The translations under genes and the position numbers were made by a program. This document shows, piece after piece, positions 1 to 7,928 of a stretch of 49,374 nucleotides of DNA. The stretch lies in assembly GCA_024404815.1 (NCBI GenBank), contig JAKSPL010000014.1, positions 1-49,374 of the forward strand, written 5' to 3'. Below the pieces are notes generated by a model. It searched no databases. It had not been told where the DNA came from and saw only the letters and a list, made by a program, of their open reading frames with translations. Each line of letters starts with the position of its first letter. The stretch's first letter is position 1. The stretch comes from Oscillospiraceae bacterium. Its GTDB lineage: Bacteria > Bacillota > Clostridia > Oscillospirales > Ruminococcaceae.

Positions 1-256
1 GCTGTGGTATCTCAGTTATACATTTTGCTCTGTATAATAATGCCCACTGATGCCAAGTTATCATTTTTTTAGCGCCATGATAACAAAAACCAGCGACTTA
101 TAGGAGAATATGTGCCCGGTGGTTTGCTCCTTATTTGGTATTATAGCGCAGATTGGGGCGGTTGTCAAGTTTTTTGGCAACATATATTGAAAAACTTTTT
201 ATCTTATGATATAATGAAAACAGGCTGTACCGAACTGATACAGCCTGTCATTTATA
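1..256. other. Left edge of window, intergenic
   Basis: No gene is supported here. The stretch is AT-rich and contains the terminator of the AIPR gene at its right end. I looked for a copy of the guaA 3' end that would mark the left end of the mobile element and saw only a weak CCCACT match near 47, which is not enough to call an attachment site. The element therefore probably continues beyond the window. Confidence 0.5.
220..248 (-). terminator. Rho-independent terminator of the AIPR gene
   Basis: A perfect 10-bp stem (ACAGGCTGTA / TACAGCCTGT) with a 9-nt loop lies just past the stop codon of the minus-strand AIPR gene and is followed, on the minus strand, by a short T-rich run. Confidence 0.8.
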
Positions 257-1447
257 TTACCTATTGTTCTGGAGCTGTTTTCTAAGGCTCTGTGTTTCAA
301 CAATACGATATGATGAAAGCCATAACTGCTTGTCCTTTCCAGCAAGCTGAGGATTTCGTGATGATTCAAATACATTCTGAGCTAAACTTGCTCCTACTTC
401 TTCCCAAATTTCAATGGGATCGAAGTCCCAGAAAACAGATCCGCTCTCTTCGTTAAAATGAATCAAGCTGCGGAATGCTCCAAAGATCGGGAATATGTAA
501 CCAGCAGAGATCTTATGGAACATATTGCTCTCAAGGAAGAATGTTTTTGAATTATCATCAGCTTCTATACCAGTTACGCTGCCAAATCGAGGATTGGCTG
601 TTCCTAACTGATTTTTATATTCATTATATTTTGAAGGAAGTTCTCTTTCAATGGTATCATACAGATCAACAAGTTTCGGCAACTGTATAGTAAGTGATCT
701 GTAAAAGGGCGTATCAAATGCTTCTTTATAACGCTTAAATACCTGAGCCTTTCCGGAATAGCTCTGGATCGGAGCAGTATTATCGTCAGGATACTTATCA
801 ACATCAAATGCAAACATAAGTCTAATAAGTTCAGAAACGTGAATAGGCTTATTATCGTTATCTTTATATGCTATCTTATTTTCATAAGGTTGACCTGAAA
901 TTGCTTCCTGAACAAACAGAAAATTATCATCAAGATTAAACAGAGCAATGTCCGATACCTGTGCTGATGTGTTTCTTGCATCAGAAAGACGAGTAATGTT
1001 CTGAACATTTGTTATTACTTCTACTCTGACATATTTGGTAAGATCAGCAGGGATTTTATCACGATTATTCATGATAGCGGTATATGTATGTCCACCATCA
1101 AGAATACCATAAGAATACTTATCGTTGTCGTTTTCCTGATCACCAAGATCAATAGTAACTTCGGATTTCGCACTATCAAACACTGCTTTTTTGGCTGCAA
1201 TTACAATACCCCTGTTGTTGATGTAAAAATCTGTTTCAGGCTCTACGACTGCATTTGCAATACGTCTTGCAACATTTGTTGTCATCTTAGGTTCACGAGG
1301 ATTAACATCCAACGGCATTCCTTCGGGCAAATCTCTCATGTCAACTAAAAGATAGTAAATGCTTTCAGTGTCCTTTTCTCCGGCTTTCTTATACGGAGAA
1401 GTCAATGTTCTGAGGGAATTGACCTTAAATGTGTACTTAGTATTCAT
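257..1447 (-). CDS. AIPR-family protein (abortive phage infection type)
   Basis: The 396-residue product resembles the AIPR family, named after an abortive-phage-resistance protein. Visible hallmarks are the central NNRGIVIAA stretch, the glycine-rich LDGGHTYTAI segment, and the TNVQNITRLSDARNTSAQVS region that matches the family's conserved Asn/Ser/Asp block. The biochemical activity of the family is not settled. The start at 1447 is chosen because TAAGGAGGTATTC precedes that ATG; an upstream in-frame ATG at 1543 lies inside the promoter and operator. The gene is divergent from an XRE regulator, with a shared palindrome between them, and sits at the outer end of a mobilizable element, so it is probably defence-type cargo. 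The defence role is inference. Confidence 0.75.
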   Translation of the reverse strand: MNTKYTFKVNSLRTLTSPYKKAGEKDTESIYYLLVDMRDLPEGMPLDVNPREPKMTTNVARRIANAVVEPETDFYINNRGIVIAAKKAVFDSAKSEVTIDLGDQENDNDKYSYGILDGGHTYTAIMNNRDKIPADLTKYVRVEVITNVQNITRLSDARNTSAQVSDIALFNLDDNFLFVQEAISGQPYENKIAYKDNDNKPIHVSELIRLMFAFDVDKYPDDNTAPIQSYSGKAQVFKRYKEAFDTPFYRSLTIQLPKLVDLYDTIERELPSKYNEYKNQLGTANPRFGSVTGIEADDNSKTFFLESNMFHKISAGYIFPIFGAFRSLIHFNEESGSVFWDFDPIEIWEEVGASLAQNVFESSRNPQLAGKDKQLWLSSYRIVETQSLRKQLQNNR

Positions 1448-1506
1448 AATGAATACCTCCTTAAAAAGTATTTTTCCTCGAGAGCTTTTGCTCTGAGTAC
1501 AACTAT

Positions 1507-1549
1507 ATAATAGCACATTACTATCAAATTCACAATGAACCATGGTTCA
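1507..1549 (-). promoter_or_regulatory. Promoter of the AIPR gene with abutting palindromic operator
   Basis: On the minus strand TTGTGA (1535-1530) and TATTAT (1512-1507) are 17 bp apart. Directly upstream of the -35 box is a perfect 14-bp palindrome, TGAACCATGGTTCA (1536-1549). It also lies ahead of the divergent XRE gene, so a dimeric repressor bound there could control both genes. Confidence 0.65.
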
Positions 1550-1571
1550 CTATGTTGCTGAGGTGATTGAA

Positions 1572-1880
1572 ATGCCCAAGAGAATTGAACGAGATAAAGA
1601 GTATAATGATAAATTACGAAAAATCGGAATGCTTTTCCAAAAGAAACGTTGGAGTATATCAAACGGATCAAGAGAATCCTTTATAGAGGATCGAAACGAA
1701 TTGATCTTTAATACTGATGATGAAAACGCAGATTGGATATCTTTGCGTTACTTGATAAACATAGAAACAGGTAAAAATCTTCCCAGTATTGAAATGCTTA
1801 TAAAGCTTTCTATTGCGTTAGAAGTTGATCCGGTTGAGTTGTTTAATGACATTTACAAAATATTGTATGACAAAGAATAA
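1572..1880 (+). CDS. XRE-family HTH transcriptional regulator
   Basis: This 102-residue basic protein has a Cro/C1-type helix-turn-helix with an unusual insertion between the first helices. The C-terminal half (YLINIETGKNLPSIEMLIKL then ALEVDPVELF) is the typical recognition helix and trailing segment of XRE domains. The ATG at 1572 is preceded by GAGGTGATTGAA; an in-frame ATG at 1542 lies inside the operator palindrome and is less likely. It is divergent from the AIPR gene and probably represses it and itself through the 1536-1549 palindrome. The target is inferred from position only. Confidence 0.7.
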   Translation: MPKRIERDKEYNDKLRKIGMLFQKKRWSISNGSRESFIEDRNELIFNTDDENADWISLRYLINIETGKNLPSIEMLIKLSIALEVDPVELFNDIYKILYDKE

Positions 1881-1883
1881 TTC

Positions 1884-2288
1884 TCACACATACACCATAG
1901 CCGCATACACAGGCTCTTTGGCGATCAGGCGATCCATGTTCTCCAGACCTCTTGCTTTTGCAAGATCACCGACCACCACAGCTCTGAGATACTCTGTATC
2001 ATTTTTGAGCATCATTCCGACCTGGCGTTCAATGGCTTCAGCTACGGAACGGTCAAGCTCGGTCAGGTTGCTGAGAATCATGCCGTCATTGACGAGCTTT
2101 TTCAGCCTTGCAGGGCGGTACTCTGCTGAGTAGTGCAGGTGATACTTGATGTGATCGGAGCTGAATGTTGTCGCGCTCGGCTCGGCATCGGGTGTGTTGT
2201 GGGTGACGGTCAGGGCATCGGTGTCGAGAACCCATACGGGCTTGTTTTTGCCGTTCACCTGAACCTTGTCTTTGCTTCTGATGATCAT
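1884..2288 (-). CDS. TnpV-like mobile-element protein
   Basis: The 134-residue protein has no assigned enzymatic role. Its C-terminal half (YRPARLKKLVNDG, then LTELDRSVAEAIERQV and a VYAAMVYV end) has the spacing of the TnpV family, small proteins of unknown function carried by Firmicutes transposons and IMEs. The start is the ATG at 2288, preceded by AGGAGGAATTATT. It lies 14 nt downstream of the relaxase gene on the same strand and is probably co-transcribed with it. The family call is tentative; that it belongs to the mobile element is more secure. Confidence 0.5.
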   Translation of the reverse strand: MIIRSKDKVQVNGKNKPVWVLDTDALTVTHNTPDAEPSATTFSSDHIKYHLHYSAEYRPARLKKLVNDGMILSNLTELDRSVAEAIERQVGMMLKNDTEYLRAVVVGDLAKARGLENMDRLIAKEPVYAAMVYV

Positions 2289-2302
2289 AATAATTCCTCC
2301 TG

Positions 2303-3592
2303 TTATTCCAGTCCCCACGATTTCTTTTTTCTGGTGGCGGACTGCTGTACTTCCTGTTCACGCTGATTGTGGATATGCTCCTGTGCCTGTCTAACCTCAG
2401 CGTATTTCTGCGGCTCAGAGCGTTTCAGCAGGCTCACGAACTCCGTCAGCTCATCGACCTCAGCTTGCAGAGAAGAAACATTACGGCGCAGCTCCGAGCA
2501 TTCTCCCGAAGTCTGTTTCAGGCGCTGACGCACGTCTTCCGTTTCTTTCAGGCTCCTGTCAAGACGTTCACGCAGAGCATATACAGTATCGCCGGACTTG
2601 TGAGTGCTGTCACTGTGCTTCTTCATGATCTTGCTCAGGCGCTGTGCCTTGGAGATGATCTCGTCCGAATGCTTCATAATGGACAGTTTACCGCTAAGCA
2701 GGTTGTTCAGTTCTCTGCAAAGCTGCTCACACTCGTCCTCGACCTGAAATTCCTTTTCATAGTCAGGAATGTAATTGAGTATTGCCTTGACCTGAGCCGA
2801 CTTTTCTTCTATCTGCTGATCGAGCTTTTCACTCTCCGAGCGTTTTTCAGAAAGCTCCGCTGCAGCCTGAGCATTCTGCACCGCCAGCTCGTCCGCCTGC
2901 CTGCGTTTTTCCTTGTATTCCGGTATCTCTAATGTCCCTCTCGCCTTTTCGGGAACGAGGGGCTTGATACCATGATCAAGGCAGATTTTATTCAGTACTT
3001 CCACCTCAGCAGCTCTCCAACGGGCAATAGCCTGCTTGCCTTCACCGTAGCCCATCTCTTTGAGAGCCTGGGCGATACCATTCTGTGTGTCCTGTCCACG
3101 CTTGTAGTGACCAACAGGAATGTAGTCGATGTGCAAATGGGGAGTTGCCTCGTCCATGTGCAGGACGGCATTAAAAACGTAGAAGTTCGGATTGCGATCC
3201 TGGAATCCTTCCATGTACTCTTTCAGGCAGTCAGCCACAAGCTGAAAGTCCTCAGTGCCGTATCCCGAATCTTCCATCTTGCCGATCTGAACAACGTCCT
3301 CATAAAAGCTCTTGCGTTTGTCGGCGGCAGTGCGGACAGTGTTGCAGGGTTTTACCCCAAAGAGATGCTCATAGTAGCTGCCGTGGATCATACGATCATT
3401 TCTTTTCTGCCGAGCATTATATCGCTCGGTGGATTCCTTGAAAAGCTGGTCGTATGCTTCACCAATCGGCTGACGCACGAAGGTGATGTTCTGCGGAGTG
3501 CGGAGCGGATCAACATTGTCCGCCATGAACTCCCTGTTATTGTGAGTCAGAGAACCCTTTCCCTGACCGAATGAAATACGTTTCTCTTTCAT
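2303..3592 (-). CDS. MobV/Pre-type relaxase (plasmid recombination/mobilization enzyme)
   Basis: The 429-residue protein starts with a Mob/Pre relaxase domain. The metal-binding motif HMDEATPHLHIDYIP near residues 145-160 is the diagnostic His-x-Asp-Glu...His-x-His signature that positions the nicking site at oriT. Residues from about 225 to the end are rich in Glu, Gln, Arg and Leu heptads and should form a long coiled coil, as in other MobV proteins. The ATG at 3592 is preceded by GAGAGGTC. It would nick oriT and lead single-stranded DNA transfer using a conjugation channel supplied by another element. The 470 bp upstream is the natural oriT location. Confidence 0.9.
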   Translation of the reverse strand: MKEKRISFGQGKGSLTHNNREFMADNVDPLRTPQNITFVRQPIGEAYDQLFKESTERYNARQKRNDRMIHGSYYEHLFGVKPCNTVRTAADKRKSFYEDVVQIGKMEDSGYGTEDFQLVADCLKEYMEGFQDRNPNFYVFNAVLHMDEATPHLHIDYIPVGHYKRGQDTQNGIAQALKEMGYGEGKQAIARWRAAEVEVLNKICLDHGIKPLVPEKARGTLEIPEYKEKRRQADELAVQNAQAAAELSEKRSESEKLDQQIEEKSAQVKAILNYIPDYEKEFQVEDECEQLCRELNNLLSGKLSIMKHSDEIISKAQRLSKIMKKHSDSTHKSGDTVYALRERLDRSLKETEDVRQRLKQTSGECSELRRNVSSLQAEVDELTEFVSLLKRSEPQKYAEVRQAQEHIHNQREQEVQQSATRKKKSWGLE

Positions 3593-4062
3593 TTTATTGA
3601 CCTCTCTTTTTCATTGGATTTACTTCTCTCTTTCTACGAAATCCAATCTGAAAATCATAGGCATCAACTCCTTTCTTGACCGCTGAGGCGGAAGGGCTAT
3701 CGCCAGCCCTGACGGGCAATTTCCCCTGAACGACACAAGGTATGGTCGCAGGGAAAAAGCTGCGGAGCAGCGGTTACAACGGTGCAGAGCGCCGCTTGTA
3801 ACTCCGTAGTACTTGCGGCAGCGTCAGACCGCCACAAGAACTACTCCGCCCTGCGGGGCTATCCCTTACGGGAGAAGAACGGCTGTCGGAGCAGCCGAAA
3901 ATGTGGGCGCATTTATTCAAAAATCCGCATTACATTTTTTCAAAATCAGCATTTCAAAAATGATGATTCTGCTCATGGACTTTCGCTCAATAGTGAGCTA
4001 AAGTCTATGCGATTATCTTCAACTTTAACTCGGACAAAAATGTCCAAGTTCGCTATCCTGAA
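3593..4062. other. Non-coding region upstream of relaxase; candidate oriT
   Basis: No convincing gene is present. The relaxase-proximal part is GC-rich with several short inverted repeats, including GGTTACAA / TTGTAACT arms around 3772-3803. The distal part is AT-rich and holds two clear hairpins, at 3974-4009 (10+5-bp interrupted stem around GCTCA-ATAG-TGAGC) and at 4027-4050 (AACTCGGACA / TGTCCAAGTT). MobV origins usually lie just upstream of mob and contain inverted repeats next to the nick site. The exact nic site cannot be assigned by eye. Confidence 0.45.
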
Positions 4063-4245
4063 TCAGAACGGCAGTTCGATCTCAACACCGAGCGTGTCAA
4101 GCAGATAGTCTGTCTCTTTATCGAAAATTCTGGTCTCCTCGATTGACAGATAATTGTAAAAACGAACCAGTACTTCACGCACATCAAGACCGCTTCTTTC
4201 TTCAAGAATAGAAGTCAGTGCTTTTACCTTTTCCATATCGACCAT
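4063..4245 (-). CDS. Small hypothetical acidic protein
   Basis: The 60-residue protein has no family I recognise. A strong ribosome binding site (AAGGGGGGG, 6-7 nt before the ATG at 4245) supports expression. It is all-helical in appearance, with EKVKALTSILEERSGLDVRE followed by a segment rich in Tyr, Glu and Asp. It lies between the oriT candidate and the remnant at 4357-4719 on the strand used by the mobilization genes, and may be an accessory of the mobile element. Confidence 0.5.
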   Translation of the reverse strand: MVDMEKVKALTSILEERSGLDVREVLVRFYNYLSIEETRIFDKETDYLLDTLGVEIELPF

Positions 4246-4356
4246 ATTTTACCCCCCCTTCCCTACATTTTTCTCTACCCGTGACGATGCGTGTCGATGG
4301 TGACGGTCTTTTTGAGACCTCACAAACATCGTCACGACCGTCACACATCGTCACGC

Positions 4357-4719
4357 TCAATAACTTGTAGCGAGAAAGTTTTCCTTTTCTGCATCAGTCA
4401 TATCGTGAAAAGACTTGTTTCCGCTATCACCTCTGACATAGCACACCGTTGCTTTCGGATTGCCATTAACAGGCTGATACTGAAACTCGTCCTCGGCAGT
4501 ATCATCGGTATCCGATTCAGGCTCAACTATGATAGGGTGATCCTCGTCATAGCGGAGCGTGATCTTTCTGCCCTTGTGACTTCTGGAATTGCTGTACTGC
4601 ACAAAGTACAGATTATACAGCTTTCCTGCGTTGACATTCAGTTTCAGCGACAGGGCATTCGGCTTGATGTCAAGCTCCAGCTTTTCGATAAAACCACTTG
4701 AATTATCGTCTGAATTATG
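4357..4719 (-). pseudogene. C-terminal remnant of a decapitated mobile-element gene
   Basis: An open frame of about 120 codons runs from 4719 to the stop at 4357, but no ATG or ribosome binding site opens it; only an internal GTG at 4602 could start an 81-residue product. The translated text (EKLELDIKPNALSLKLNVNA and on to KFxxMTDAEKE-like acidic tail) reads as the end of a larger protein. Its 5' part stops exactly where the promoter of the oppositely oriented GIY-YIG gene begins. Insertion of that gene probably removed the beginning. The original function is not recognisable. Confidence 0.5.
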
Positions 4720-4726
4720 TTATACT
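4698..4726 (+). promoter_or_regulatory. Promoter of the GIY-YIG gene
   Basis: TTGAAT (4698-4703) and TATACT (4721-4726) are separated by 17 bp, immediately upstream of the TAGAGGTGAT ribosome binding site of the GIY-YIG gene. Confidence 0.7.
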
Positions 4727-4745
4727 TAAATAGAGGTGATGCCCA

Positions 4746-5594
4746 GTGTTCAATAAAACAATACAGATGTTTATTTTTGATGGCAATCCTAATGGCAGAA
4801 TTATGTGTGAATTATCTAATTGGAATGGTCGAGTATATAAAATCGCCAGAAGTGAATTGAGCCTTTTTGCTAATAGAAAGGATGCAAACAATACGGGGAT
4901 CTACTTCTTGTTTGGCAAGGACGAATCAAATAAAGACACGGTATATATTGGTGAAGCCGAGAAAGTTTCAGACCGCCTGAAACAGCATTTAAATGATGTT
5001 AATTACTGGAACGATTGTATCGCAGTTATAAGTAAAGACGATCTTCTGAATAAAGCTCACGTAAAATTCCTTGAAAACAAGTTCTATAATCTTGCTATTA
5101 GCTCAGGTAGATTTGTGATAATCAATTCGACAGTCCCTACACTTTCATCCGTATCTGAATACGATGAAGCAATGCTTGAAGAGTTTATTGATAATGCTAA
5201 ACTCCTTGTGAACACTTTAGGTTATAAGGCTTTTGAACCTATTTCACAACCATGCAATAACACTAATAGTGATGTTCCGCTCTTGTATATAAAGGCAGCA
5301 AGAGGGGCTGATGCTATCGGCTACACTGTATCAGATGGATTTGTTGTGAGAAATGGTTCTGTTATTGCATCATCCACTACTCCAAGTATGTCAGATAGTT
5401 TGAAACGATTGAGAAATAGTATGCTTAGTGATGGTACAATCAATTCCGAGTTTACATTCACAAAAGATTATATTTTTACAAGCCCTTCACTGGCTGCTGC
5501 TATTGTTATGGGGAGAAATGCGAATGGCAGAATAGAATGGAAAACTGCCGAAGGAACAACAATAAAACAAATAGAAGAAAGTCAAAGCGAATGA
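4746..5594 (+). CDS. GIY-YIG nuclease-family protein with C-terminal DUF4357
   Basis: The 282-residue protein has a GIY-YIG domain at about residues 50-140: TGIYFLFG provides the GIY strand, TVYIGEAEKVSDRLKQH the YIG strand and the catalytic-type Arg, and the conserved Glu is in KFLENKFYNLA. The C-terminal 100 residues (YIKAARGADAIGYTVSDGFV onward) match DUF4357, often fused to GIY-YIG domains. The GTG start at 4746 follows AGAGGTGAT. It is AT-rich, runs against its neighbours, has its own promoter and terminator, and abuts a truncated gene, so it looks like a late cargo insertion. A role in defence or DNA processing is inference. Confidence 0.8.
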   Translation: MFNKTIQMFIFDGNPNGRIMCELSNWNGRVYKIARSELSLFANRKDANNTGIYFLFGKDESNKDTVYIGEAEKVSDRLKQHLNDVNYWNDCIAVISKDDLLNKAHVKFLENKFYNLAISSGRFVIINSTVPTLSSVSEYDEAMLEEFIDNAKLLVNTLGYKAFEPISQPCNNTNSDVPLLYIKAARGADAIGYTVSDGFVVRNGSVIASSTTPSMSDSLKRLRNSMLSDGTINSEFTFTKDYIFTSPSLAAAIVMGRNANGRIEWKTAEGTTIKQIEESQSE

Positions 5595-5597
5595 TAG

Positions 5598-5647
5598 AAA
5601 TGACTGCCCGACCTCTGCTCCTACAGAGGTCATAAGGGCGGTCATTT
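5598..5647. terminator. Bidirectional nested-hairpin terminator
   Basis: Two nested stems, an outer ATGACTGCCC / GGGCGGTCAT and an inner GACCTCTG / CAGAGGTC, lie between the convergent GIY-YIG and mobC-like genes. A T-rich run follows on the plus strand. Confidence 0.8.
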
Positions 5648-5659
5648 CTTTTTCTTCGG

Positions 5660-5986
5660 TCATTCTCTATCTCCTTTCAGACCATTCAGAGTTGTTGTGA
5701 TAAGCTGTATTGTAGACAGCAGCTCATCGTCCACAGCAGAGCCATTCTTGATTCTTTTCAGCTCGTCAAGGACTTCGGCAAGCTGATTTTTCAGAGCCTT
5801 GTACACTCTCGGATTGCCCTGCACCACCACATCACGGCACAGCAGCCGCTTCACGATGTAGTCCTGCTTGGTCAGCCCCGACAGTGCGACTGCCGAGTTG
5901 ATGAGCCGATCTTCTTCTGGCGATACACGAAAACCGATGGTTCTCGCCCTGAATCTGCCCTTACTGTCAAGATTCTTTGCTGACAT
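5660..5986 (-). CDS. MobC-like relaxosome accessory protein
   Basis: The 108-residue protein has the layout of MobC-type mobilization proteins: a basic N-terminus, then a ribbon-helix-helix-like segment (ARTIGFRVSPEEDRLINSAV, then SGLTKQDYIVKRLL), then a helical C-terminus. Such proteins bind oriT and help the relaxase melt the nick region. The start is the ATG at 5986 behind GGGAGGTG; the upstream GTG at 5995 overlaps that ribosome binding site. It overlaps the 3' end of the integrase gene by 20 nt and is probably co-transcribed with it. Confidence 0.75.
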   Translation of the reverse strand: MSAKNLDSKGRFRARTIGFRVSPEEDRLINSAVALSGLTKQDYIVKRLLCRDVVVQGNPRVYKALKNQLAEVLDELKRIKNGSAVDDELLSTIQLITTTLNGLKGDRE

Positions 5987-7064
5987 TAAAATCACCTCCC
6001 TTCTTCAGCTCACCGAGCCTATTCGCCATCTCTTTCTGCTTGGACGGGAACAGATGTGCATAGCGATAGGTGATCTCGATGCTCTCATGTCCCACACGGT
6101 CAGCGATAGCAACAGCAGAGAAGCCCAGCTCGATCAGAAGCGAAACGTGGCTGTGACGCAGGTCGTGGATACGGATACGCTTCAAGCCTGTTGCTTTCAC
6201 GCCCCTGTCCATTTCGTGATGCAGATAGCTCTTGGATATGGGGAAGATACGCTCGTCGGGCTTCTGGTCGTACAGCATACTGAAATACTCCTGCATCTCC
6301 TCACAAAGAAAATCGGGCATTTCAATGGTGCGGTTGCTTTTCTTGGTCTTGGGCTCTGTGATGACGTCCTGCCCCTTGAGACGCTGATAGGACTTGTTGA
6401 TGCGGAGCTTTCTGTTCTTGAAATCGAAGTCCGCTGTCGTGAGAGCCAGCAACTCACCGAGTCGGATACCGCACCAGTAGAGCATCTCAAAGGCATAGAA
6501 CGAGATTGGCTTATCCATCATGACCTCGGAGAACTGCATATACTCGTCCTTCGTCCAGAAGTTCATCTCCTTGGCATTCTTCACGCCGATACTCCCTGCC
6601 TTGGCTGCGGGATTGGTACTCAGGTCATAGTAGCGGACAGCGTGATTGAAGATACAAGAGAGCTGATTGTGCAGTTTTTTCAGGTAGGTCTCCGAATAGG
6701 GCTTGCCGTTCTTGTCACGGTGACGGAGCAGTTCATTCTGCCACGTCAGCACGTCCCTTGCCTGAATGTCCTTCATGGACTTCTCCCCGAAATAGGGCAG
6801 TATCTTCGACTTGATGACACAAGCCTTATGCTCCCAGGTATTCTGCTTCAAACGGGCTTTCATGTCCTGCTCATACAGCTTGTAGAAGTCCTTGAACAGC
6901 ATATCGAGGTCGCCGCCCTGCTGGAGAAGAAATCTGCGCTCCCAATCCTGAGCCTCACGCTTTGTCTTGAAGCCCCGCTTGCACTTCTGCTTGCGCTGCC
7001 CCTGCCAGTCATCGCAGCGTGTCATAACATACCAAGTGCCGTTTTTGTCCTTGTATACGGGCAT
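5967..7064 (-). CDS. Tyrosine recombinase / integrase
   Basis: The 365-residue protein is a phage-type integrase. An N-terminal AP2-like arm-binding domain (residues 1-45) is followed by a SAM-like core-binding domain and a catalytic domain with the full set of residues: Arg in CGIRLGELLAL, Lys in the beta-hairpin region (TEPKTKKSNR), His-x-x-Arg in HDLRHSHVSLL, and GHESIEITYRYAH with the second His and the Tyr nucleophile. It should integrate and excise the element. The ATG overlaps the stop of the excisionase-like gene by one base (TGATG), which implies translational coupling. Confidence 0.93.
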   Translation of the reverse strand: MPVYKDKNGTWYVMTRCDDWQGQRKQKCKRGFKTKREAQDWERRFLLQQGGDLDMLFKDFYKLYEQDMKARLKQNTWEHKACVIKSKILPYFGEKSMKDIQARDVLTWQNELLRHRDKNGKPYSETYLKKLHNQLSCIFNHAVRYYDLSTNPAAKAGSIGVKNAKEMNFWTKDEYMQFSEVMMDKPISFYAFEMLYWCGIRLGELLALTTADFDFKNRKLRINKSYQRLKGQDVITEPKTKKSNRTIEMPDFLCEEMQEYFSMLYDQKPDERIFPISKSYLHHEMDRGVKATGLKRIRIHDLRHSHVSLLIELGFSAVAIADRVGHESIEITYRYAHLFPSKQKEMANRLGELKKGGDFNVSKES

Positions 7065-7279
7065 CAGTTCTCACCCTCTTTCTTTTCAGGTGCTTTCACC
7101 GGGCGTTCCGCCGAGTACACTCTCTCGTTGAAATATTCACGGTTCACTCTGCCTGTGATGGTGATGTAGCCCTTTGCGTCAAGCTCCTCATTGAGCTGCT
7201 TGATGATCTTGTATGCATACGGAACGGAGATCTCCATGATCTCTGCGAGTTCCTCTGCACGGATAAATTTTTCTGACAT
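7064..7279 (-). CDS. Excisionase-like small HTH protein
   Basis: The 71-residue protein has a winged-helix-like DNA-binding motif (IRAEELAEIMEISVPYAYKI) like those of MerR/AlpA-type excisionases and a basic C-terminus. It directly precedes and is translationally coupled to the integrase, the usual place for xis. The ATG at 7279 is nine nt after AAAGGG. It would bend the attachment site to favour excision and may also regulate the integrase operon; this role is inferred from domain and position. Confidence 0.7.
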   Translation of the reverse strand: MSEKFIRAEELAEIMEISVPYAYKIIKQLNEELDAKGYITITGRVNREYFNERVYSAERPVKAPEKKEGEN

Positions 7280-7357
7280 AGTAGTCAACCCTTTCCTAAA
7301 ATATTGTTCTGTGTGGTATCGGGCACATTTGCGTATCCGATAAGCAAAATCCTCTAT

Positions 7358-7408
7358 CTAAACATTTTTGCTTAGTCTTATTATACTAAACATATTTGCT
7401 TTTGTCAA
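7358..7408 (-). promoter_or_regulatory. Promoter of the xis-int-mobC operon with operators O1 and O2
   Basis: On the minus strand a consensus TTGACA (7408-7403) and TATAAT (7385-7380) are separated by 17 bp. The spacer (7386-7402) is itself an operator-like site starting CTAAACATATTTGCTT. A related near-palindrome, CTAAACATTTTTGCTTAG (7358-7375), lies just downstream of the -10. Both share CTAAACA with the site in the opposing promoter. Confidence 0.8.
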
Positions 7409-7450
7409 CCCCTAAATCGAAATTTTTCTAAATTTTTTGTTTAGTATCTA

Positions 7451-7479
7451 TTGACTATCCTAAACAAATATGTTATAAT
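7451..7479 (+). promoter_or_regulatory. Promoter of the 7515-8420 operon with operator O3
   Basis: TTGACT (7451-7456) and TATAAT (7474-7479) are 17 bp apart. The spacer contains a third operator-like copy, CTAAACAAATATGTT (7460-7474). A repressor bound there would block its own promoter. Confidence 0.8.
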
Positions 7480-7514
7480 GCAGTAAAGTCACTATTCTCA
7501 GGCAGGTGGTGTGT

Positions 7515-7922
7515 ATGAAGAAACGCAAGCGACAATCCGATGATTTCCATATCGAAACGATATATGATCCTTATCGTCGCTCAGATGATGATACGTTTAA
7601 TGAGATATATCAGCGTTATCTTGAGGATAACGATAGAATTATCGAACTGAACGGCTTGACATACTACAAAGCAACAGTTATCCATAAGGTAACTCTACAC
7701 GAGGTAGGAATTATTGTAGCATTACCGTGGAAGATCGAGCCTGAGAAAGACTGCATTATCGTTGATGAAAACGGCAACCAGTATGAATATAAGGGTTGTG
7801 AAATGATGAGTTTCAGGGGCGAAATACCCGAATGGTACTTCAAAATGGTATTTGCCATTCTTTCTTTTCCAGAAGGCAACATCGGAGAGTATTTTGCCAA
7901 ACAGAACATAAATAAGGAGTGA
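7515..7922 (+). CDS. Hypothetical protein of the element's regulatory operon
   Basis: I do not recognise the 135-residue product. It begins with a basic stretch (KKRKRQ), followed by an acidic segment and a beta-rich C-terminal half with aromatic residues (GEIPEWYFKMVFAILSF). The ATG at 7515 is chosen because a GTG at 7506 lies inside the ribosome binding region (GCAGGTGGTG). It is the first gene after the autoregulated promoter and sits 6 nt ahead of the repressor gene. Confidence 0.6.
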   Translation: MKKRKRQSDDFHIETIYDPYRRSDDDTFNEIYQRYLEDNDRIIELNGLTYYKATVIHKVTLHEVGIIVALPWKIEPEKDCIIVDENGNQYEYKGCEMMSFRGEIPEWYFKMVFAILSFPEGNIGEYFAKQNINKE

Positions 7923-7928
7923 ACCACC

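Noticed and set aside
40-60. Left attachment site of the mobile element
   Set aside because: Only CCCACT and a few more bases match the guaA end, which is expected by chance.
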